Below, one piece after another: positions 1-7,800 of a DNA stretch of 64,000 bases. The translations under genes were made by a program, and so were the position numbers. The stretch lies in assembly GCF_024158125.1 (NCBI RefSeq), contig NZ_JAMZFT010000003.1:1-64000 (forward strand), read 5' to 3'. Numbering within the stretch: position 1 is the stretch's first letter; each line of letters starts with the position of its first letter. The notes below the pieces were generated by a model. The model was given only the letters and a program-made list of their open reading frames with translations. It ran no database searches and was not told where the DNA came from. The DNA is from Futiania mangrovi. GTDB lineage: Bacteria > Pseudomonadota > Alphaproteobacteria > Futianiales > Futianiaceae.

Positions 1-325
1 CATATGAGCGACCATATAACAGTGCCCATGCACCGCCGCCCACACGTCTCCTCAATCCTCAAATCTGTCAAAGAGCGCGGGGCCGGAGCCCCGAAATCAG
101 GAGGCCGCTTTCTGACCTCTCCGACCCTCACCGTCAAGCGCTTTTTTTCGGCGTCTCTGCCGTCGCTGCCCCGTCGGTGCGGGCGCGGTGTATAGCCCTG
201 CCTGCCCACCCTGTAAACAGGAAAAATGCACTTTTTTCCTCTACCTGTAATTGACCTGGCGCAAGGCTGCGCAAACCTTTGGGCAGCATCCCCTTGCGCT
301 TCCACCGGGAGGCCCGCAGAGCGCC
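1..325. other. Intergenic region left of the patatin gene
   Basis: I see no convincing gene here. Short open frames on both strands lack a ribosome binding site and any family resemblance. An A/T-rich dyad lies at 220-239, with arms GGAAAAA and TTTTTCC around a 6-nt loop, flanked by ACAGG and CCTGT. It could be an upstream-gene terminator or an operator. The region probably contains the 5' end of something beyond the left edge, but this cannot be shown. Confidence 0.4.
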
Positions 326-1246
326 ATGTCCAAGCAAACCCGGCCCCGCATCGGGCTCGCCCTCGGCGCAGGCATCGCGCGGGGGTGGGCGCACATCGGG
401 ATCCTCGACGCGCTTTCGCAGGCCGGCATCCGGCCGGACGTGATCGCCGGCACCTCGATCGGTGCAGTTGCAGGTGCCGCTTTCGCAGGTAACGCGCTTT
501 CCGCACTGGAGACCTTCGCCCGCAGCCTGACAGCGCGCGGCGTGCTGCGTTATCTCGACGTGCGTCTCGGCAGCGGCGGCCTGATCGCGGGGGAGCGCCT
601 GGCCACCCTGCTGGCCACGGACATCCCCGTGCAAAGGATCGAGGATCTCTCGCCCCGCTTCGTGGCCGTGGCAACCGACCTCGACACGGGCAACGAGGTG
701 TGGCTTGCCGAAGGCGCGCTGGTCCCCGCGATCCGGGCGTCCTACGCCCTGCCCGGGGTTTTCCCGCCGGTCGAGATCGATGGCCGGCACCTGGTAGACG
801 GTGCCCTGGTCAATCCCGTGCCCGTTTCCGTTTGCCGGGCACTGGGCGCAGACATCGTCATAGGCGTGACCTTCGACATCCGGCGCGGGATCGCGCGGCA
901 CGCGGACACATCGGTTGAGGAGCTGGAAGCACGGGCTGAGGCCGCTGACGCCCCGGGCAGCGGCTTGCTAGCCACGACGCGCACACGCATGCTGCGCCAG
1001 ATACTGGGGCGCGGACGTACCGGCCCCGGCCTCTCGACCGTGATGATCAACTCGCTGAGCATCATGCTTGACCGCATCGCACGCGCGCGCCTCGCAGGCG
1101 ACCCGCCCGACCAGATCATCTCGCCGCGGATGGCGCACGTGGGCCTGCTGGACTTCGACAAGGCAGATGACTCCATCCGCGCCGGGCGCGACGCAGTACG
1201 CGAGATCCTGCCAGACCTGAAGGCGTTGATCGCGGCCGCGCGGTAA
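326..1246 (+). CDS. Patatin-like phospholipase family protein (RssA-type)
   Basis: 306 aa. A cytoplasmic or membrane-peripheral serine esterase/lipase of the bacterial patatin family, predicted to hydrolyse acyl esters of lipids. Visible family elements are the glycine-rich oxyanion loop GAGIARGWAHIG (residues 14-25), the nucleophile elbow GTSIG with Ser44, and the second dyad residue in VDGAL (Asp158). Length is typical for RssA-like proteins. I start at the ATG at 326 because GGGAGG lies just upstream and the conserved core begins immediately after it; an upstream in-frame start at 251 adds only non-conserved residues. It converges on the CBS-domain gene with a 22-bp gap. The true substrate is unknown. 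Confidence 0.88.
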   Translation: MSKQTRPRIGLALGAGIARGWAHIGILDALSQAGIRPDVIAGTSIGAVAGAAFAGNALSALETFARSLTARGVLRYLDVRLGSGGLIAGERLATLLATDIPVQRIEDLSPRFVAVATDLDTGNEVWLAEGALVPAIRASYALPGVFPPVEIDGRHLVDGALVNPVPVSVCRALGADIVIGVTFDIRRGIARHADTSVEELEARAEAADAPGSGLLATTRTRMLRQILGRGRTGPGLSTVMINSLSIMLDRIARARLAGDPPDQIISPRMAHVGLLDFDKADDSIRAGRDAVREILPDLKALIAAAR

Positions 1247-1268
1247 ACCCCGCCTCTCGCGCGGCCGG

Positions 1269-1703
1269 TCAGCCCGCGGATATGTAAGTCTTGAGCGCCT
1301 CGGCCTCCGCCGTCGCCTCGGCAATCTTGTACTTGACGACGTCGCCGATCGACACGAGACCGACGAGACGATCCCCCTCCATCACGGGAGCATGGCGGAA
1401 CCGGCCGGATGTCATCACGCCCATCACCTCGTCGACCGTATCCTCGCCCACGCAGGTCACGACCTTGCGGGTCATGAGGCTGCCGACATCCATGTCGAGA
1501 GCGGCTGCCCCATGCTCCGCCAGGGCGCGGACGATATCGCGCTCCGAAATGATCCCGGACAGACGCTTGCGCGCGTCCAGAACGACAAGCGCGCCGATCC
1601 GCTTTTGCGCAAGCAGGTTCACAGCCTCGGCGATGCCGGTATCCGCCAGGACCGTTTCGACCTGCCCGCCCTTTTCCCTAAGGATGGTGGAGATCGCTGT
1701 CAT
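1269..1703 (-). CDS. CBS-domain pair protein
   Basis: 144 aa, soluble. Two CBS motifs fill the protein (about residues 8-65 and 77-135), including the typical ends GIISERDIVRAL and GLVSIGDVVKYK. Stand-alone CBS pairs bind adenosine nucleotides and act as energy or redox sensors, or regulate a partner enzyme. The partner cannot be read from the sequence. The start at 1703 is chosen because GGGAGG lies eight bases upstream on the minus strand. It lies downstream of cysE on the same strand with a 138-bp gap, so co-transcription is possible but not certain. Confidence 0.88.
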   Translation of the reverse strand: MTAISTILREKGGQVETVLADTGIAEAVNLLAQKRIGALVVLDARKRLSGIISERDIVRALAEHGAAALDMDVGSLMTRKVVTCVGEDTVDEVMGVMTSGRFRHAPVMEGDRLVGLVSIGDVVKYKIAEATAEAEALKTYISAG

Positions 1704-1841
1704 GGGCCATTCCTCCCTCTCCGTTCCGGCCCCCCGAACGCAGGCCGGAGAATCTAGATGGTGCGGGAGGATTCGGCCCGGCACAATAAGCGCGGTCCCG
1801 GACCCCCATGGACCGCGCCGCCCCCGGCTGGGGCCTGTCCG

Positions 1842-2702
1842 TCAAATGGAATAGTCGGGCTCGTCCACCGGGATGCTCTGATCCATCGCGCGCGCCGGCT
1901 CGGCACAGCCGGACCGCCCCACGACGCGCGCGGGAACGCCCGCCACCGTGGAGTTGGGCGGCACATCGGCCAGCACGACACTTCCCGACGCGACCCGCGA
2001 GCAATGGCCGACCCGAATGTTGCCGAGCACACTCGCCCCCGCGCCGATGAGGACGCCGCGTTCGATTTTCGGATGGCGGTCGCCCGCCTCCTTGCCGGTA
2101 CCGCCGAGGGTCACACCGTGGAGGAGCGAGCAATCGTCGCCGACGACTGCCGTCTCGCCGATCACCACCCCCGTCGCATGATCGATCATGATGCCGCGGC
2201 CAATACGTGCAGCGGGATGGATGTCGACGCCGAACGTCTCCGAAATCCGGCTCTGCAGGTAGCGGGCGAGCGCGCGGCGCCCCCGCTTCCAGAGCCAGTG
2301 GGCCGCACGATAGCTCTGCAGAGCCTGGAAGCCCTTGAAATAGAGGATCGGGTCGAGATAGGCGGCGCACGCCGGATCCCGGTCGAACACGGCCACCACG
2401 TCGGCCCGAACTGCATGGGCGATCCGCGGATCGTCACCGAACGCCTCGTCGAACACCGCGCGCAAGGCCATGGAGCGCATGTCCTCGTTCGCGAGCTTGT
2501 GGGCAAGCGTGTAGGACAGTGCCGATTCCAGCGATCCGTGCGACAGCACGGTCGCGTGGATCAGGCTGGCGAGCAGTGGTTCGGCCTGAACCTGCCCCTC
2601 CGCCTCCTCGCGGATGCGGAACCAGACGGGGTCCAGCTCCTTCAGCTCGGCACGGCGGCCGACGACGTTGAAGCCCACGTTCGTGCTATTTCCGGCGCTC
2701 AT
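1842..2702 (-). CDS. cysE: Serine O-acetyltransferase CysE
   Basis: 286 aa. Transfers acetyl from acetyl-CoA to L-serine, giving O-acetylserine for cysteine biosynthesis; cytosolic. The N-terminal helical region (about 1-160) is followed by a left-handed beta-helix of hexapeptide repeats (about 165-265) containing HPAARIGRGIMIDHATG, with the catalytic His-Asp region, and HGVTLGGTG, which lines the CoA and serine site. Length and layout match CysE. The start is the ATG at 2702, 57 bp after the DUF1330 gene. No cysteine synthase is adjacent. Confidence 0.95.
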   Translation of the reverse strand: MSAGNSTNVGFNVVGRRAELKELDPVWFRIREEAEGQVQAEPLLASLIHATVLSHGSLESALSYTLAHKLANEDMRSMALRAVFDEAFGDDPRIAHAVRADVVAVFDRDPACAAYLDPILYFKGFQALQSYRAAHWLWKRGRRALARYLQSRISETFGVDIHPAARIGRGIMIDHATGVVIGETAVVGDDCSLLHGVTLGGTGKEAGDRHPKIERGVLIGAGASVLGNIRVGHCSRVASGSVVLADVPPNSTVAGVPARVVGRSGCAEPARAMDQSIPVDEPDYSI

Positions 2703-2759
2703 GGTTCAGATCCCAGACTTGAGACGCGTCTGACAAAGGTGGGGTCGGGCCCGCACCGG

Positions 2760-3050
2760 TCAAGAATACCCCTCGACGATGATCAGGTCGGAGACGGCCG
2801 CCTGCTTCCGGTACTTCGCTGCGTCCTGATAGGTCTTCGACTCGTAGCATGCGCGCGCCGTCTCGACGGAGTCGAACTCGATCACGACATTACGAGCCCT
2901 CCCCTCCCCCTCGCGGACCTCCATCGGGCCACCGCGGATGATGAAGCGGGCACCAAATTCCTTGAAGGCGGGCGCGGCCCCCTCGACGTACTTCTTGTAG
3001 GTCTCCGGATCCTGAACATCGACCCGTGCGATCCAGTAGCCCTTGGGCAT
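2760..3050 (-). CDS. DUF1330 family protein
   Basis: 96 aa. Matches the small DUF1330 family (ferredoxin-like alpha/beta barrel related to ABM/EthD domains): it begins MPKGYWIARVDV, has the YVEGAAPAFKEFGARFIIRGG centre in pieces around residue 25-45, and ends with a DLIIVEGYS-like strand. Biochemical role is unknown. An ATG at 3050 with AGGGAG about 8 nt upstream is preferred over a longer frame beginning at 3116, whose extra residues do not belong to the family. It lies 57 bp upstream of cysE on the same strand and may be co-transcribed with it. Confidence 0.85.
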   Translation of the reverse strand: MPKGYWIARVDVQDPETYKKYVEGAAPAFKEFGARFIIRGGPMEVREGEGRARNVVIEFDSVETARACYESKTYQDAAKYRKQAAVSDLIIVEGYS

Positions 3051-3197
3051 CCGTCCGTCTCCCTTCGCTCCCTCGCCGCTTGAGTGCGGCTTCCGAGGCC
3101 GGAACGATAGCGCCATGATGCCGCAAAAGGCCAGAGAAAGACGGGCATCGGACGCAGTGGGCGCCCCTGCAAGAGACCGCCTGCCTGCCGATGCGGA

Positions 3198-3551
3198 CTA
3201 GGGACCGGCAGGACGGGCAAAGGCCCGGCACACGGCTACGACCCGGCGCAGGCGCCGGTAATCCTCGATCGCCCGCGCGATGGCCGTGCCTTCCGGAAGT
3301 GCCTCGATCTCCGCAGCCAGCAGAACCGCGAACCCCGGCTCGTATGAAACGAGCGGCGGGCAGGCGCTGCCTGCCTCAAAGCCCGGCGCTGCGCAACTCG
3401 CGCACAAGAGCGTCACGGTCAAGGGAAGGAAGAGCCGCCATTTCCGCCAGCCGGCGCTGAAGCCGGAGCGCGCGGTCGGCCGCGTCGGCCTCCGCCTCTG
3501 CCCGGCCCGCCCGGCGGCCGAGCCGCCAGGCGAACCAGAGCGCGAGGCCAT
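3198..3551 (-). CDS. Rz1-like outer-membrane spanin subunit (overlapping frame)
   Basis: About 117 aa from the ATG at 3551. A hydrophobic stretch (FLPLTVTLLCASC) ends at Cys53, resembling a lipoprotein signal. The mature part carries CPPLVSYEPGF and a final RAIEDYRRLRRVVAVC segment, a pattern I associate with Rz1/LysC-like proteins of alphaproteobacterial phages. The frame overlaps the upstream small membrane protein by about 176 nt in another reading frame, the usual Rz/Rz1 arrangement. Such pairs bridge inner and outer membranes and fuse them in the last step of lysis. Oddities are a long n-region before the lipobox and Cys at the -3 position, so the start and lipidation are uncertain. Confidence 0.6.
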   Translation of the reverse strand: MASRSGSPGGSAAGRAGQRRRPTRPTARSGFSAGWRKWRLFLPLTVTLLCASCAAPGFEAGSACPPLVSYEPGFAVLLAAEIEALPEGTAIARAIEDYRRLRRVVAVCRAFARPAGP

Positions 3552-3591
3552 GACTGGCGAGGAGCGCGCCGAGGAGGGAAAGGCCGGACAC
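3376..3591 (-). CDS. Rz-like inner-membrane spanin subunit
   Basis: 71 aa. One N-terminal transmembrane helix (about residues 3-22, LSLLGALLASHGLALWF), then an Arg/Glu/Ala-rich amphipathic coiled-coil-like helix to the end, the minimal layout of an i-spanin. I prefer the GTG at 3591, which begins 5 nt past the stop of the holin-like gene (stop 3598-3596) and has GGAG upstream; a longer frame would overlap that gene. Its 3' two thirds overlap the Rz1-like frame. Position after the hydrolase and holin genes supports a lysis role. The assignment rests on topology and context, not on residue-level homology. Confidence 0.6.
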   Translation of the reverse strand: MSGLSLLGALLASHGLALWFAWRLGRRAGRAEAEADAADRALRLQRRLAEMAALPSLDRDALVRELRSAGL

Positions 3592-3595
3592 GGGC

Positions 3596-3811
3596 TCACT
3601 CCGTCCCCTCGCCGGCCCGGTTGGCCGGCTGGTCCTTGGCACGCCCGATATTGAGGGCGAGCACCTCGAGGACGCGGTAAAGCTTGCCCGCGATCTCGTC
3701 GTCGCGGGGCGTGGGCGTGAGCGCCGTGATGGCGGACGCTGCGCTGACGAGCCCCAGGATGGCGGTCAGCCAGGCCGGCACGGCCTCGAGCAGGGAGAGG
3801 ATCGTATCCAT
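3596..3811 (-). CDS. Holin-like small membrane protein
   Basis: 71 aa. One strongly hydrophobic segment (about 12-33, WLTAILGLVSAASAITAL) is followed by TPTPRDDE and an amphipathic helix containing LYRVLEVLALNIGRAKD. I recognise this organisation from small proteins in alphaproteobacterial phage lysis regions, often labelled holin. A holin would permeabilise the inner membrane so the neighbouring SleB-type hydrolase reaches peptidoglycan. The ATG at 3811 has AAAGGA upstream. It lies 41 bp downstream of the hydrolase gene and 4 bp before the i-spanin start. A class assignment by membrane-span number is not possible here. Confidence 0.6.
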   Translation of the reverse strand: MDTILSLLEAVPAWLTAILGLVSAASAITALTPTPRDDEIAGKLYRVLEVLALNIGRAKDQPANRAGEGTE

Positions 3812-3852
3812 GGCTAAGGTCCTTTCAGATTCAGGCTGCGACGTGTCCGCGC

Positions 3853-4320
3853 TCAGGGCACGTCGGTGTAGAAGACGTGGCGGCCGATCATCGCGGTCGG
3901 GCGCGCGCCGCGGGTCCAGTGCGGCTCGATGCGATGGTTGTGGTAGTGGGTCGCCCCGCCCGTCGGATCGGGCACGGCGGCATGCAGTACCCGGCAGGCG
4001 ACCGCGAAGGCGTCGGCGAAGGCGGCATCGGCGAACCCTACTGCCAGCATCGGCCCGCGGTTCGGGTCGTTCGCGTTCCAGCAGGAGAACTGCCAGCGCG
4101 CCTTGCACGCGCCTGCGAGCGAGCCGTCGCCGAAGAGCGGGTGCGGCGTGGCCTTGCGGGCCATACGCTCCGCCGCGAGGGCGGCACGGTTGCGGATGAC
4201 CCAGGCGACCGCGGTGCGGCCCTCGGGCGCCTCGCCGCGGGCCTCCCCCCAGATGGTGCGGGCGAGGACGTCCATGTCCTCCGGCCGGACGGAGGCGGCG
4301 AGCGGAGAAAGTTCGGTCAT
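3853..4320 (-). CDS. SleB-type cell wall hydrolase (putative GTA endolysin)
   Basis: 155 aa. A cell wall hydrolase of the SleB/Hydrolase_2 family, expected to cleave peptidoglycan glycan strands. Hallmarks are TIWGEARGE near residues 22-30 (the catalytic Glu of this fold), AVAWVIRNR, a CKARWQFSCWN segment and ATHYHNH before the C-terminus. No signal peptide is visible, so export would need the adjacent holin-like protein. The ATG at 4320 is preceded by GGGGAGGGGA. It lies in the GTA operon between the DUF2793 tail gene and the holin and spanin genes, which argues for GTA release rather than housekeeping. Confidence 0.85.
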   Translation of the reverse strand: MTELSPLAASVRPEDMDVLARTIWGEARGEAPEGRTAVAWVIRNRAALAAERMARKATPHPLFGDGSLAGACKARWQFSCWNANDPNRGPMLAVGFADAAFADAFAVACRVLHAAVPDPTGGATHYHNHRIEPHWTRGARPTAMIGRHVFYTDVP

Positions 4321-4334
4321 GGTCCCCTCCCCGC

Positions 4335-4820
4335 TCAGGGCAGATAGAGGGGGATGCGGTAGGCGCTTCCGTCCACCGCGACCGAAACGAAGCCGGCGGG
4401 CTGGGCAGGGAGCGCAGCCGAGCCGGCGCTCGCCGACCCCTCGACCGGGGCATCGAGCGCGAGGGACGACAGCGTCAGCGTGCCGAGGCTGTCGGTCCAG
4501 CCAAGGCCGTCGTGACGAATGAGGCGCCCCTCGTCGGCGACATGGCACAGCCAGCCCGCACGCGCGTCGAGGAAGCGCCACGCGCCGCCCTGCCAAGCGG
4601 AGATGCGGCCCTCGGCACCGGCCCACGCGCCCGTTGCAGGGGATGCGACGAGATAGCGGGCGCCATCGGCGGGCGACGGGACCGGCGCGGTCAGCGACCG
4701 GCTTTCGACAGAGAGGTGAACGGCAAGGTCGAGGGTCTGGAGCGACTCGTTGACCGTGACATGCTTCTGCGCCTGCGCGGGCTGCAGGAGCGCAAGCTGG
4801 AGATTGGTGCTGGACGCCAT
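4335..4820 (-). CDS. DUF2793 phage/GTA tail-associated protein
   Basis: 161 aa. Matches DUF2793: the opening LALLQPAQAQKHVTVNE is characteristic, followed by a domain with WQGGAWRFLDARAGW. These proteins are encoded beside GTA and phage tail-tip genes and are thought to form a tail-fibre or host-contact element. The C-terminal third (SASAGSAALPAQPAGFVSVAVDGSAYRIPLY) looks like a short adhesin tip. It directly follows the megatron gene with a 24-bp gap. In Rhodobacter the DUF2793 gene lies apart from the main GTA cluster, so its position here is notable. Exact function is inferred. Confidence 0.75.
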   Translation of the reverse strand: MASSTNLQLALLQPAQAQKHVTVNESLQTLDLAVHLSVESRSLTAPVPSPADGARYLVASPATGAWAGAEGRISAWQGGAWRFLDARAGWLCHVADEGRLIRHDGLGWTDSLGTLTLSSLALDAPVEGSASAGSAALPAQPAGFVSVAVDGSAYRIPLYLP

Positions 4821-4844
4821 GAGGCGGCCTCCCCTTGGTTCGTG

Positions 4845-7800
4845 TCAGAGGTAAAGCGTCGCGGTGCGCCCAAGTCCCGGCCCGAAGAGGGCGGAGACCT
4901 GCGCCACGCGGACGGTGAGGGCGCCGCCGACGGGCGCGCCGAAATCGGCGGTCTGCGCGGCGGCGGGGTAGCTCCAGGTGGGCGTGGCCGTCTCGACGAT
5001 GCGGACGGGGGTGGCTCCCGACAGGATCTCGAGACGATAGACCTCCCGCTCCTCGGCGAGCGGCACCTCGCCCTCCCAGCTGTCGCCACCGAGACGGGTG
5101 CGGCGAATCCAGCCGAACGCGATGTCGCCGGTCGCCGGATCACGGCGGGCGCGCAGATGCACGGGCGAAAGCGGGCGCAGGCCGAAGGCAGCGAAGGTGC
5201 GCGTCTCCTCCCGGTAGAAGGCATGATCGGGGGCACGGCCCGACGGCCCGTAGCGCCAGGAGATCGGCAGGCCACGCTGGTCGAGCGAGAGCGGAACCTG
5301 CCGCAAGGCCCCGTCGAGCACGACGAAACGCGCACCCGCCGGGACCGGGTTCGCCATCGCATCCTCCGTCCCCCCTTGCGCGCGGAGGAAGCGGGAGAGG
5401 CGGTACTTGCCGGGCGCGACGAGCTCCGCGGCTGCGAACTGCAGCACCTCCCACCGGCCGTCAGGGCCTTCGACCGCGGCAAGGTTCGCGCCCGAGAGTA
5501 CCGCGCCGTCGGGGCGTGCCAGAAGCTCGCCCCCTTGCGGAAACTGCACCCAGAGCTGGTTGCCGCGATCCCAGACGCCGACGGGACCGGCATAGAAGTC
5601 GGTATCGGTCCGGCCCATGAGCGCAGGGCGGTCCAGCCGCAGATCGAGGGCGAGCGCGCCGCCCTCCCCCACCCGCCAGAGTGCGACGCCGCCCGGCCAG
5701 GGTTCGGCGAAGGCCGCCGCCCAGGGCTGGTGCGCGGCATCCTCCCCGTCGAGCAGGGGCAGGTCGAGAAACGCGAGGTCGACCGGCCCCCGAAGGGCAG
5801 GGCTTGCGAGGTTTGGCGTTCCCGCGTCCCCGTCGGCACGAACGCGGACCGCACCGTCGTGGGCGACGGCTTCCACCTCCACCCGGTCGGTCCAGCCGGT
5901 GCGGGTGACGCGGACGAGGCGCGGCCCCTCCGGCAGCGCGAGACGCAGGACGTCGCCTGCCTCCACGTCGAGGAAGGCAGGCGGCAGGGCGAACCGCCAG
6001 ACTGTGCGCGCCGACCAGGCCTCGGCCAGCGCAGCCTCCGCCAGCGCCACGGCGTCGTCGGCGGCGAGGACCACAGCTGCGTCGGCAACCTCCACCCCGC
6101 GCGTCAGGGTGGCGGCGCGGCGCGCTTCGACCGCGCTGCGGGCATAGTCGCCCAGCGCATCGACGAAGGAGAGCTTGACGCTCGCGGGCAGCGGCCCCGG
6201 GTCCGCGCGGGTCTGGCGCAGGGCAGGAAGGCGCGGCGCTTCGTCCTCGCTCGCCAACGCAAGACCGGCAAGGTCCATGTCGCGCGGCACCGCACCGCCG
6301 CGGGTCGCGAAGACAAGGGTTGCGCCCCGCTCCACCACGTCGACGCGCCAGGTGGCGAGCAACGCTTCCAGCGCAGCGCGCGGACTCATCACCCGGTCGA
6401 GCGCATAGCCCGCGACGAGACCCTCGACACGGGTCACGTCGACGTTCGTCACGCCGGCGCGCGCGCACAGCACCGCTATGAGGTCGGCCAGCGGCACGAG
6501 GCCCAGGCGGCCCGTGAGCCAATGCCCGCGCCGCCAGTTCTCGCCATCCCGCCAGACCGACAGGCGGGCCGGGAAGTCCGGAAAGGGGCGCGCGTCCCAC
6601 GCCCACAGATGAATGCGCGCCGGATCGACCATCGGTCCGCCATAGACGGTAGAGACGGGATTGTTTCCGGCTTCCGGCTGCCAGTAGCCAAGCACGGCGT
6701 CGAGCGCGCGGCGCTGCACGAACTCGTCCTTCGCGCCGTCGGAAAAGGCGGGAAGCGCGCTCTCCGACGACTTGGGGTCGAGGAAGAGGTTCGGCTGGTT
6801 CGCGCCCTTGTCGACGGCGGGGACGCCAAGCTCCATGAGCCAGATGGGCCTGGACTGCGGCACCCAGCCGGTGGCTTGCGCCTTGCGGATACCGGAGACG
6901 CGGTCGCGGTGGGCGTTGGTCCACCAGGCGGCGAGGTGCTTGGGCCGGAACACCCACGGCTCCCCATAGGCGCCGTCGGTTATCGGCACGCGGGTCTGCG
7001 CGATGCGGGCAGCCTCGTCCGGATAGTACCAGTCGAACCCCTCCCCACCCGCGACATTGGCCGCGAAATAGGCGGGGTCGTAGGGGCGGAAGCCGGCAAG
7101 CGCGTCGGCGTGCCCCTCTCCGTCCCGCCAGTCGGCAAGCGGGAAATAGGCGTCGATACCGACGAAATCGACGTTGCCATCCGCCCAGAGAGGGTCGAGG
7201 TGGAAGAAGACGTCGCCCGTGCCGTCGGCGGGCTGGTGGCCGAAATACTCCGACCAGTCGGCGGCATAACCGATCTTCACGGAGGGGCCGAGAATGGCGC
7301 GCACGTCGGATGCGAGCGCACGCAAGGCATCGACCGCGGGGTAGACGCCGGGACCGGAACGGACCTGGGTGAGGGCGCGAAGCTCCGACCCCAGCAGGAA
7401 GGCGTCGACGCCGCCGGCCGCTGCGCAGAGATGGGCGTAGTGCAGGACGAAGCGGCGATAGGACCACTCGGGTGGGCCGGAATAGGTGACCGTACTGCCC
7501 GATACCGAGAACTGGGCAGGCGAGGCCGTGCCGAAGAAGGCTGCGACCTGTGCGGCGGCTAGCGGCGTATTGTCCACGGGCCGCTCCGGGGCCTCCCGCA
7601 ACTCCACGCGCCAGATGCCGACGGTGCCGGTCGCGCCGCCCGAATAATTGGGGAACGCCGAGACCAGGCCCACGGCGGGATAGATCTCGACCCGGACGGT
7701 GGACGAGGACGGGTTGCGAAAGCGCATCCAGGGCCGCCAGTGCGTGCCGTGATCCTCGACGCCTGCCTCGAGGATGACGGCGCCGGAGAAGGTCTTGGTC

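Noticed and set aside
4512-7562. Very long plus-strand open frame opposite the megatron gene
   Set aside because: High GC content leaves long antisense frames. The translation is Arg/Gly-rich with no domain pattern, and the megatron gene fully explains the region.
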